Origin: Colias croceus
Lineage: Eukaryota > Arthropoda > Insecta > Lepidoptera > Pieridae
Assembly: GCF_905220415.1 (NCBI RefSeq)
Contig: NC_059547.1
Coordinates: 9,808,501-9,872,500, forward strand
Length of the DNA: 64,000 nt
Direction of reading: 5' to 3'
Positions 33,474 through 44,486 of this stretch are shown here, in pieces. Below the pieces are notes generated by a model, which was not told the origin of the DNA, made no database searches, and saw only the letters and a program-made list of their open reading frames with translations. Both the position numbers and the translations under genes were made by a program. Every line of letters starts with the position of its first letter. The stretch's first letter is position 1.

Positions 33474-36400
33474 ATGTCCGGAGAACCAGACGTAGCCCGC
33501 ACCCCCGAAGAGGAGACAGAAACGGAAGAAGAAGAAATCAAATCCTCGTACCGACCACCACCGGAGAAGACTATCGAGGAGATCCTCGCCGCTGACCAGG
33601 AGGACGAGTCGCTGAGGAAGTATAAAGAGGCGCTGCTGGGACAAGTGCAAGCAGGCCCTGTTATTGTTGGTATGTACTATTTTATAGAACTAGCTGTATT
33701 GTCCAGGCTCCGCTCGGATCGGCTTTAAAACTAAAACCTGTGTAGCTGTAAATTGTTATGGGTATTTTATATCTCTGTTCGAGCCTAGCTATGGTCTTGT
33801 TAAACCATATATTTCACAGACTTTAACTTATAAGTGGTGTAGCCAGCATTACTTTCTTTTAAATATTTTTACATCAGTTGAAGTAGATAAAGATTAGATT
33901 AGGAAAGATGTTTTCTTAATAGTTATTACAAATAGCATCATCAACTTGATTTACTTTTCATACAAATATGAATGATGAATTTTCGTGTTTATGGTAATGA
34001 TCTTCTTAGTTTTACCTACTTTTTTTTTTCATAAACAATTTAATGTTATTATAAATTGTTCAATTAAATATTTGTAAATATTACTAACTTCGCTACAGTA
34101 GCATCCTATACATGTCCGTAAATAATTTAATAAAATGTATGTATGTATCAACACAATATATTATGATTTACACATTCTCGAATATCCTATCTTATCAGCC
34201 CACTATCGCTTGGTCCTTCACCGTTTGTTGTTAAATAACATTTTTGTAGATCTATTATCTATCAATACATTTATCTTTGTACCTCTCGTGTTTTCCCTTT
34301 TTGTGATGTGGTTTAAGTTAGAGATTAGATACATTTTTATTAGGAATAAGGATCAATAAGGTCTTCTTGGGTAGCTTCTACAGGATGTCGAGCTTGCTTC
34401 GCTTTTCATTTTGTACCAATAAGACTAACTAAGAAAGTGTATTTGAATTGTGAAGGAAATTCATAGTGAAGACAGTCTGGCACTGCTAATCTATCTATCT
34501 ACGTATAAAATTTCAGCCGAATCAATTCGATAGTTTTAGCGTGAAATAGCAATAAACATCATAAACAGTAACTTCAGTAATGCCTTTCTATATTCTGTAA
34601 ACACATTGTTATTAATCGTTTTACCTAACACTTACGTCGACTATAAACTGAACTCTGAACGTCATAAAACGATATCAGATGAAAATATACGTGATATTAT
34701 ATGCCACGAGGCTAGACTTTACCGCTTAGTCTATCGACAAGCTTAATGGCCCCTCTACACAATGGGCAGCGCTGGCCCAACATATGATCGTCGCTTCGAT
34801 GTTTGCCGCCATTACGGCGATTATGAAAAACATCTATTAATCTCCGATCATTCACATTTAGGCCCTCTACACTATCGTAATTGCGTCTACTCGCCCAAGG
34901 ATGCCTATGGTGTAGAGGGCCCATTAGGATAATCACACGAGATGGTGAGACAAATTTTTTGTGCACTAATGTGATGTTATTCATATGGTCCTTACCACGA
35001 GGTATGACATCATCGGAGGCATGATAAAATTCATAATATTTGATAATGTCATGTAGTTGCTAGCTAATATCCGTGGTTATGTCCGTTACATTTGATTTAT
35101 TTGGGCCACTCAATTCATTCTAGGACCTAAATGTAGATTTAAATCGCAGATTATGGGGATAAAAACTTTAATGACAATTTTATTGTTGTTGTATTTCCTT
35201 TTAACTATTTATTTTTCTTAACATATCATACTAATTTATGACGAATTTTATTAAAGAAAATTTAGCAGCAAACAATCTATTAACGGTAAAGTGAAAAAAC
35301 ATGTGTTTAATTAAATTCTTCATATTATTATCTGTATTTTTTGTTTCTTATAATTTTTTTTTTCACTGTTGTTGAATTATTGTTTTATTATAATACTAAT
35401 GAAGCGATATTTCCAGACGCGAACGACCCAAGGAAGGTGATCGTCAAGAAGCTGGCGCTGTGCGTCACAGACAGGGACGATCTGGAGCTCGACCTGTCTG
35501 GGGACCTCACTGATCTCAAGAAACAGGTAAGAAGTGGTTTTTTTTTTTAAATATTGGTTGGGTAATTTTTTTGGTGTACAATTTATGCCATATTTTTTCA
35601 TTAGATTTTTTTTATAATTTACAATGTTTTCAATTTTCAGTGAATTATGTAATGGCAAAATTAAATATTTGAAGAATAGGTAGATATTATATTTTGTTAT
35701 CAGTATGAAAATCTTATTCGACTTATTTACCTATGGTTAGCTATGTGATTTTAAATAATATGTATTTTTGGGTTTTAAACTTACACCATTTTTCAACAAG
35801 CAATTCATTTACATAATGAAGATGATTAACAAACAAACATACATACTATAGTAGAGCCATTTTATTAGGCAACATTTGACAGTTCAACAAAATTCATAGT
35901 ATATTATCGATACACAATGTTCAATATGCATAGGCTATAGAATACGTAGAATACACGTAGTTATATTTCCGCACAAGTTTTACCTCCTTTATAAACTGTG
36001 AAACGGGTCCGCGTTTCCTGTTAGCTCGCTTCTGTTGAAATGTACTATTTGTTGAAACGAAGAGATAATATTGTTTCCGATTCAATGCTTTTATTAACCG
36101 ACTTCAAAAAAAGGAGGAGGTTATCAATTCGTCCGGTATGTTTTTTTTTATGTATGTACACCGATTACTCCGATGTTTCTGAACCAATTTACGTGATTAT
36201 TTTTTTGTTCGATGCGGGCTGGTGTCGAATTGGTCCCATAAAAATTTTATTCGGATAGGCCCAGTAGTTTTTATTTTATGAGCATTTTGGTCTGTATTTG
36301 TAAATGTTGCAAGTGCAAGTTTGAAGTCGGTTGTTTTTAACGCAGTTATCACTTGTTATTCTCAAATAGTAAAACATTTAAGATGGCCTGAGTATAAGTA

Positions 36401-39400
36401 AAACAATCTGATAGTGAAAGTTATAAAGTGCTACTAAATAGTAGTCTAATTGAATAAATGAATGTTTGAGTTTGAGTTTATATTAGAAAAAGATTATTGT
36501 AGAATTAGATAACATATAGAATGGAATCTATATTGATATTCTAAAGCTGAAGAGTTTGTTTGTTTGAACGCGCTAATCTCAGGAACTACTGGTCCGGTTT
36601 GAAAAATTATTAGATAGCCCATTTATCGAGGAAGGCTATAGGCGTATAAGTATCATCACGCTAAGACCAACAGAAGCGGGGCACTGCGGGTAAAACCGCA
36701 CAGTATATCTCTAGTAATTAATTATATATTACTATATTGTCACCGATAAGTGTACAAAGTTTGCATTAAATGAGTGCGTTTAAAGAGTCAACATCGAGTC
36801 TATGGGGGTCGGTTACATACAAACATGCAGGTGAAGCTTATAAAAGCGTCTCAAAAAGTGACAAACATAAAAGGTAAATGTTTTAACTTTTATGTATATT
36901 TTATAGCAGGGTTTATAAACACACACATCAACTACATTTTATTTATAGACTAGCTTTCAGGACATATAAATAAACAGACAGATAGGGCTATATGTGTGTT
37001 TTGAATAATAGAATAATGTATTTTATAAGTTGTTAAATTGACTTATAAGTAGTACATATGATGGCTTTAATACGTTATATATTGAATGAATGAATGAATG
37101 AATTCATTCATTCATTCATACGTTATATATTTTCTTTCTTTCTATATATACATTTATAGGACTCGTTCTAGCGATAAATTGAAAAAATAATTGAAATAGT
37201 TGCTGACACGAAGGTCTGTATATCGATTTAGATGTAATCGTGCAATCAAATAGGTTTCATATTGGTTTGTACGAAAAAATACATAACTTATACATATATA
37301 GTTAAAGGGTTGTATATCGTTTTCAAAGAAAACCCCGCGCATAGTTCCAGTTCCCATGCGTGTGCTAAATTTCACTGTAATCGGCTCAGTAGTATTTGCG
37401 TGAAAGAGTAACAAACATACACACACACACATCCATCCTCACAAACTTCCGCATTTATAATATTAGTAGGTAAGGATTGTAGGATTATGGCAGAATATGA
37501 ATCCTGATATTTTGTTTGTTGGTTAAATAGTAACTATGTTGTATCTAATGATGTTCAATCTCGGTTTGAAAATAGATAAGATAAACGTATAATCTTCTTC
37601 TTGAAGAATTTTTGAAGTGAAACTTATTTAAGTGCGTTGAGAGGAAAATTTCAAGGTCGTGCATGGCAATACCGTCGCGTCATGGACTAAGGCGAGGATT
37701 TTTTTTTAATCTTGCCAAAGAGGTTTCACTCCTGAGGTTCTGACACATTTGCTCGGCACACACGCTCTTTTTATTTTAATAAATGTTATAATTTATTTTA
37801 CGCGATTAGGACAACACACGATTACTGAATACACAAAATGACGATTTAAAAACAATTGACTACCATACACATAATTTGCAAACTCCATCAATCCATTTCT
37901 CAAAATTAACACACAATTTCCAATAATTAGTAACACGACAATATAACTCCATCGTCTGGCCGTTTACAAGGCGATATATCACAATTCACAAGTATTACGC
38001 AACCAGACAATTAGCCTGTCAAACGGTTGATGACAGACCGGACAGGTGCAGTTTGCACCTCGTGCTACGGTCTGGCAACGTGCCAGGCAACCAGACTCAG
38101 ATAATATAAATCTAGATATTATCTAGATACCAATAATTAAATTGGAGCGTCTGTTTTTACCTTTTAGTATTGAAATAACCGATTTTTACTAAATGCATGT
38201 ATGGATATAGGAAAATAGCATTTTTTACAATTTTTGTCTGTCTGTTTGTTCCGGCTTATCTCAGTAACGGCTGGACTGATTTTGACGGGACTTTCACTGA
38301 CAGCTGTTGAAGGAGTAACTTAGGCTATTTATTTATACTGATATTTCATTAAAATTAGGATTAAAAGGAAAAATCTAATTCACGCGCGCGGGTGAAACTG
38401 CGGGGCGTAGGTAGGTAAATAAATGATTGGGTGTGTCGAATTGTAAGTGTGCGCTTGAGTGCGGAAATTGACAGGCTAAATGATGTAGTTAATCTTCCGC
38501 GTTTATTGGGGTTTAAGGTTAAAATGATTTTATGAATTTGGAATTTGCAAACATGCAATCAGTATTTTTGATTTTTCAAGCATAGTTTAGTTATAAATAC
38601 TTGTCTCATATTTTTATCTCAAGGTTTATCAGAATAAAAATTCACTGATTTTAATTAAAAAATGGCTATAAGATAATAATTAAAACAAATACAATACCAC
38701 TTCATGATTGTATGTGAAATAAATCCGGGTAAAAAACTATGTAATACACTACCTACCTACATCTATATTACGACTATCTTTCAAACTTTACCACACTATT
38801 TATAAAGAACTAGCGGTCCGCCCCGTCTTCGCCCGTGGTACATATTTTGTAGCCTATGTTCTTTCTCAGGGTCTAAAGATTGTCTGTGCCAAATTTCATC
38901 AAAATCGGTCCAGTAGTTTATGAGCCTATTCATTACAATCAAACAAACAAACAAAGTTTTCCTCTTTATAATATTAGTGTAGATAAAAAGCTCCCGAAAA
39001 CATTCCAATTAATAAGCTGGCAACACTAACCCGTAACACGTACATATTACATTTGATGGATGGCAAGCGGTAAATAATGTTCATTGTACTGTTAACACTG
39101 ATAACCGTCATTGCCAACTCGAAAGATTCCGTTTGATCTACCCTATCGGTTCAAGTGATCTATAGATCCGTAAATCATTTCTCGAGAGCGGGAAAATATA
39201 TTTTAGTGGTGTTGAATTAGTGTTTTATGAATCATCGAATATTGAAGTTGGTTAATTATTATTTGTTGCATTTGTATTCATTATGATTTTGTATTGACAT
39301 GTTTTAAAGATAAATACACAGGATTATAAGATAATAAATACCTGAGTATCCCACGAAACAAAAACACATAACATACGAAGCTATGTTGAACTCCTTTTAG

Positions 39401-41698
39401 GAAAGGAGAAACAACTACTCATCTCTGATATTTTATTAAATAGCTATCATCTTTTAAAAACTACACCTTGTAATTCAAACCTGTGATAAATGATTTTTAA
39501 CTATCCTTCATTCATTTATTCATTCATTAATTCATTCATTAATTCAATTATCAATTGATAAATTTCAGGTGTTCGTGATAAAAGAGGGCGTGCAATACCG
39601 GATAAGGATCGACTTCATAGTGCAGCGTGAAATCGTGCACGGTCTGAAATACGTGCAGAAGACGTACCGTATGGGGGTGCCTGGTGAGTTTCGATATAAT
39701 AGTTATTTATTTATATGTATTATTATATATTTTTTAATTGGATATTGCTTATTCTAATATCCTTTAAGTAAAGATCGAAATATATATTTATTTAAGCTTT
39801 AAACTACACAAATTATATACTAAAACCTTCCTATTAAATCACTCTATCTATTTAAAAAAGACATCAAAATATGTTGCGTAATTTTAAAGATCTAAGTAAA
39901 CAGATACACTGACGGCGGAAAGATACTTTGTTTTATACTAAGTAGTGATTCGGTTTTACCCGTATTGATCCGCTCCCATTGTTTTTAGCGTGATGATATT
40001 ATATAGCTTTGATAGTCTTCCTCGATAAATGGGCTATCTAACATTGAAAGAATTTTTCAAATCGGAGCCGCAGTTCGTGACATTAGCGCGTTCAAACAAA
40101 CAAACTCTTTAGCTTTAGCAGGCTATTGCTCTGCTATTCGCTCTATTACTTATTTTAACAGTCTCAAAGTAAAGATAGAGATATATTTTTTATATATTTA
40201 TTTTATTGGTTGCTTAATCTGACTGTACATTATGTACGTAGCAATAGGGTTTCCTAATGCGAAACGCGTTTATAATATCACGTGATTTAATATTATACTT
40301 ACAATCTTTGACCCGCAGCTTCGCTCGCGTTTTATGCAAGTTATAAAGTAGTTTCTAATTCATAATATTCTTCTGATTCATTTTCTTAGGCTTACCATTA
40401 AATATTTTAATCAAAACAGCAATTTTTGACCTTGGAACTTTAACCATATTCTTGCCAAAGAACATACATCAATATTGCTTTAGCCGTGTAAGACATAATA
40501 TGCAGACCAGACATCATTTCATATTAATATATTTGACTGATAATATGTATGTATATAATTGATAAAATATAATAATACCAAAATGGTAAAAAGAAACCTT
40601 CTAACAATATACACATAATACAGGCTTTTCATTTAGTAACAAATTCGTTGGCCATTTAAATGATCTTTTATACTACAATACTTACTCATAGCATTTATAT
40701 TGTATATATTCCCATTCTATATACATAATAATAAATCGCTTTTTAATACTCTTATTTATGCGAAACATTAATTTCACGCAACCACGGACAGCGCCCGGTA
40801 CGTAAGCCAAATTAATATTCCATATCTATAATTACATGCCTATTTATAAGTTATATTGTGAGACAAATATAGATATGTACGGTGTGTGAATTTTAAGATC
40901 TGTTTAGCGTGTTATTAAAGTGTAATGATTATTAATAAATGTTATTATTTGTATTGTTAATAGTTACAGGCTGGTTGCAGAGCTTCACCGACCATCAGTG
41001 CGTACGTCAGTCGCCGCGCTTGTCATATGTATGGAAATTCATAAAACCGTTCATAGCTAGACCGACCATACGCACGTGAATTTCCATACATGTAACAAGC
41101 GCGACTGACGTACGCACTGATGGTAGGTGAAGCTCTGCAACCGGCCACATGATAAGTAAAGGTTAACGAAGGATTTTGGGTAAATAAGTGTTACTAAATT
41201 AATGTAAAATACCTAAGTATGGGACGTTTTGTTGATTCATTTAAAGATACTAAATACGTTTCGATCGACGTTTACCACAATCAAGTATGAATGTGAAATG
41301 CTAGTGACTTTTATTTAAGAAAAAAAATCAGAATGGCATGATTTTCGCTTGTTTTTTTTTCTGATCTTAACATCAAAGTCAAGTTATGAAACATTACAAT
41401 TTATTATTATAATAAAGATTGTTTTTCTACCCTTTAAATGTTCTTTAATATTTGTATGCTAGAATTGCTGAAAATTAAAACATTTTTCTCCCTTCCAGTG
41501 GACAAAATGACGCACATGGTCGGCTCGTACCCCCCCAAGACGGAGATACAATCGTACACGACTCCCCCCGAAGATGCGCCCAGTGGCCTCATGGCAAGAG
41601 GGAGCTATTCAGTTAACAGCCTCTTCACAGACGATGATAAGAACATTCATCTGCAGTGGGAATGGACCTTCGAGATCAAGAAGGATTGGAAGGACTAG
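33474..41698 (+). CDS. RhoGDI: Rho GDP-dissociation inhibitor, complete
   Basis: Four exons, 33474-33669, 35417-35526, 39569-39683 and 41499-41698, join in phase to 206 residues, close to the usual 200 or so. The protein holds prenylated Rho-family GTPases in the cytosol and blocks GDP release. The N-terminal arm is acidic (EEETETEEEEIKSSY), followed by the conserved helical switch region DQEDESLRKYKEALLG. The immunoglobulin-like prenyl-binding domain follows with KKLALCVTDRDDLELDLSGD, the EGVQYRIRIDFIVQREIVHG strand pair, the MVGSY turn, LMARGSYSVNSLFTDDDK, and the family-typical end WEWTFEIKKDWKD. The ATG is preceded by ACC and by a splice acceptor at 33464-33465, so an untranslated first exon must lie upstream. 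Introns 1-3 carry only repeats. Gene identity is not in doubt. Confidence 0.97.
33670..35416. other. RhoGDI: RhoGDI intron 1
   Basis: AT-rich; the only clear element is the MITE at 34746-34924. Stretches 33690-33730 and 34480-34570 look like pieces of a SINE-like repeat. Confidence 0.6.
34746..34924. mobile_element. MITE with TA duplication (Tc1/mariner-like)
   Basis: Ends ATGGCCCCTCTACACAATGG and, reversed, ATGGGCCCTCTACACCATAG; TA flanks both sides. A third GGCCCTCTACAC copy lies inside at 34861, facing the same way as the left end. Confidence 0.75.
36096..36341 (-). repeat. TTGAAGTCGGTTA-ending repeat, longest copy
   Basis: Opens AACCGACTTCAAAAAAAGGA on the plus strand and contains ACACCGATTACTCCGATGTT and TTGGTCCCATAAAAATTTTA. 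A direct TTTGAAGTCGGTTG also closes the right end. Confidence 0.75.
36527..36714 (+). repeat. SINE-like repeat, 'actactggtc' family
   Basis: GAACGCGCTAATCTCAGGAA to CACTGCGGGTAAAACCGCAC. Confidence 0.75.
37071..37130. repeat. (GAAT)n palindrome between direct repeats
   Basis: GAATGAATGAATGAATTCAT continues as its own complement; TACGTTATATAT stands on both sides. Confidence 0.85.
37310..37470 (+). repeat. SINE-like repeat
   Basis: CCCGCGCATAGTTCCAGTTC, CTAAATTTCACTGTAATCGG, (AC)n and ATTTATAATATTAGTAGGTA. Confidence 0.6.
38810..38983 (+). repeat. SINE-like repeat, 'cgccccggcttcgcccg' family
   Basis: CTAGCGGTCCGCCCCGTCTT to ATATTAGTGTAG. It shows what the split copy at 62940 looked like before interruption. 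Confidence 0.8.
39948..40123 (-). repeat. SINE-like repeat, 'actactggtc' family
   Basis: Reverse orientation; GGTTTTACCCGTATTGATCC and GGGCTATCTAACATTGAAAG. Confidence 0.7.
40968..41146. mobile_element. MITE, second copy of the 22923 family
   Basis: AGGCTGGTTGCAGAGCTTCA to TGAAGCTCTGCAACCGGCC. Confidence 0.8.
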
Positions 41699-42545
41699 GG
41701 GGGACCGGGGTGGGATACGTGCGACGGTGTGCAGAGATCGATGATCTATAGATCGGATTTGGGGATGTGATTTTTTGTTGTTTGACATCAGCGTTTAGAA
41801 ATAAAAGATTTTAACGGATTTTAAATGTGATTTATTGAGATAAATAGTTTTTTTTTTTCGACATCATCCGCATTTAGAAATTAAAGACTTCTTTTTCGCG
41901 AATAAATCGTGTTTAAAATCCGCTAGTCTTTAAATTTTCAACGTGTACTCGCGTAAAATCAAACACAAGTAAATGTGTCATCATCAGCCCATATATTATG
42001 TTCCCACTGTTAAAAGTAGGGGTTTTTAGGTGATATGTTCAAATTGGAATGTTTCAAAAAAAATGTCTAAATTATGTATTATTACCAAAAGAATAAAGGG
42101 GTAATATAAGGGTTTTAATCTTAATAGAAATGTAATAAGATGGCATTTATTTGCAAGGAAATATTTTAAAATCGAATATGTAATGTTTGTGTCATATTTG
42201 CAACACATTTAATAAGTGCTGCAGTAAGTTTTTAAGATTAATATGTAAGTGTGACGGAATTAACAAAATATTCTAAAGATAACGTTCGATTAAATACTAT
42301 TATAGTATTACTTATTTCTGAATGATTATAAAATATCATTCAATACCTATTTAATTACCTAGCTATACTTTAAAAAATGGGTATAATATAAAAGTCACAA
42401 AACGCTTCGTGTATCACTGCCCTTAATCTAAATCGATCTCTCACCCCGCTTGGAATTAAAACGCACACAATCTGTTTCGTGCAGTCCAATCAAGGTTCGA
42501 CGGCTGAATGAGAGCTATATATAGCTCAGTTTTGGTGTACAGTTA

Positions 42546-42664
42546 GGCATTTTATACACGAGCATTTCGAACGCCCATACATTTGATACCATATATTATT
42601 ATGTTCTTCGTAGATTCATGGTTTAAGAAATGCCGCGTTCGAAACGCTCGTGCGTAACGTCGCC
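42546..42664. mobile_element. Short MITE with TTA duplication, possibly in RhoGDI 3' UTR
   Basis: GGCATTTTATACACGAGCAT on the left, and reversed GGCGACGTTACGCACGAGCG on the right, both reaching TTCGAACGC. TTA at 42543-42545 and 42665-42667. Confidence 0.7.
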
Positions 42665-44096
42665 TTAAAATTGACTAAATAGTGCATTTTAATTCGTTTA
42701 CGGACTGGACTCTTCAAATAAATTCAAGAAATTGTTCGTGTATTTTTAAATTTAATATAAATAAAAGATAAGCCAATATTTTTATATATTTACGATAATA
42801 TCACAAGATTTTTCTTTCAATAATACTACGCATGATTTTATTTCTCGTCATATTCGTAAATGCGTAGATTATAATAGCAGTAGGTCTAGTATTAGTAATA
42901 GTACTGTTTAATAGGTACATACGTTTCCGAGATAGATTTTTTAGTGTCGATTTGTATAATAAAACATAGTCATTTTTACTTACGCCGTACTAGAAGTCAT
43001 TATTTTGTTTCGTAGAAAACGTTAAAACGTTATTACTCATTCAATGGATTTACAACAGGCTAACAACATTTCTATATCTGTATAGATATATTCGGAATTT
43101 TTACTAATATTAATGTTAATTATATTCTTAAAATTCGGTGTTAAGTAAAGCGATAATTTCTTAAAATAACTAAATATCGACACAAATGCTGTCATCGGCA
43201 TTCCTAGAAGCATTTTAGCCAAACCAAGCCTCTGGTCTTACAAACAAACAATAATAAATATAATAAAAAAAACTATATTTTTGTGTGTGTGTTCATTTTC
43301 TACAGATTTTTTACTCTGACGAAATGAGAGAATCGTAACAATGTCTATCCCACTTCGCCTTAACGGTAATTCTATAAGAGAGAGCGAGACAGATATATAT
43401 TTGTACATGCGTCGTTGGTACACGGACATAGTCTATTTTTAATACGTAGCTTCTAAACAATGCAGTGCCAGAGACGAAATGGCAATAATAATTTAAATAA
43501 AGTATTAATTTTTGTATGTATGTATCCTCGGATAGTGTGGAACGGCTCGACAGTGCTATAATGCGTGGTAATTTGACCGTTTTTGATGGAGATTGTATGA
43601 AAGCTTACGTTTAGAAAGTAATGTGAGTGGCAAATTTTATAGTCTTTGGTAAATATATAAAAAAGTGCTTCAATCAAATAATATTCATAATAATTGCGAT
43701 AAATTGAAAGTAACATTTGTCACTCATATTAAAAGGGTCGGAAATATATCAGAAAAGATAGTGTTGGAATAACTGCTTGAGCGTGGAGGTAAGGAGTGCT
43801 GTAATCGAATGTACAAAGATGTTATATATATTATATATCATCTTGTTTGTACGTACATTTGGCTATATATTAAGGCTTCCTTTTATAAATTTTAAACAAT
43901 TTTGAATAAATTTTTTCACAGAATTACGTATCGTAGGACAAGTATTATAAATTATAATTATAAATCCGTTGGAAGTACTAAGTTTAAAAATTCTTTAATG
44001 TATAATATAATGATTATTTTCGTGCTATTTTTATGAATTTTGTTATTACAATTATTTCAATAGTGTAAAGTTGTATGCGATGTAATAGTTTGGCCA

Positions 44097-44102
44097 AATA
44101 AA
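44097..44102 (+). promoter_or_regulatory. Candidate distal polyadenylation signal for RhoGDI
   Basis: AATAAA in CCAAATAAAGC followed about 20 bases later by a T-rich tract. Earlier AATAAA copies at 41901-41906 and 42092-42097 are alternatives, so the 3' UTR could be 0.2, 0.4 or 2.4 kb long. Confidence 0.45.
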
Positions 44103-44204
44103 GCTTATTTATTCAGCTTGTTGTTGTTTTTTTTTTTTCTTGTAAGTCCCATAAATTAAAACTACTTAATTGTTTAACTTCGTCTGATACAACATTTATG
44201 TTAC

Positions 44205-44390
44205 ACTAGTGGTCCGCCCCGGCTTCGCCCGTGGTACATATTTCGCAATAAAAGGTAGCCTATGTCCTTTCTCGGGAATCAAAATATCTCCATACCAAAT
44301 TTCATACAAATTGGTTCAGTAGTTTAGGCGTGATTGAGTAACAGACAGACAGACAGAGTTACTTTCGCATTTATAATATTAGTATGGATT
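44205..44390 (+). repeat. SINE-like repeat, 'cgccccggcttcgcccg' family, between convergent genes
   Basis: CTAGTGGTCCGCCCCGGCTT to ATATTAGTATGGAT. Lies in the roughly 365 bases between the RhoGDI distal polyadenylation signal and that of the cyclase-fold gene. Confidence 0.8.
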
Positions 44391-44467
44391 ATCATACTTA
44401 CAAAGTTGAGAAAATGCATTCATATAATTTGGATATTTCAAAATTAAATCAACAATAAATTATAACA

Positions 44468-44473
44468 TTTATT
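44468..44473 (-). promoter_or_regulatory. Polyadenylation signal for the cyclase-fold gene
   Basis: AATAAA on the minus strand only 13 bases after the TGA, implying a very short 3' UTR. Confidence 0.55.
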
Positions 44474-44486
44474 TAATACACAGACA

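Larger units (their letters stand above)
35527..39568. other. RhoGDI: RhoGDI intron 2
   Basis: Repeats listed separately. The stretch 37680-38110 has a different, GC-richer texture (GGTCTGGCAACGTGCCAGGC) and may be an unrecognised element. A SINE-like copy with TTTTTGTCTGTCTGTTTGTT sits around 38140-38410. Confidence 0.55.
39684..41498. other. RhoGDI: RhoGDI intron 3
   Basis: AT-rich, with a SINE-like piece at 39825-39945, a reversed SINE-like copy at 39948-40123 and the MITE at 40968. Confidence 0.6.

Noticed and set aside
35377..35658. Minus-strand open frame across RhoGDI exon 2
   Set aside because: Antisense shadow of a well-conserved exon.
36040..36258. 72-codon open frame in RhoGDI intron 2
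   Set aside because: Lies within a dispersed repeat; a similar frame appears in other copies.
37680..38110. GC-richer block considered as a solo LTR
   Set aside because: I could not find TG...CA ends or a target duplication, so it is only mentioned as an unexplained stretch.
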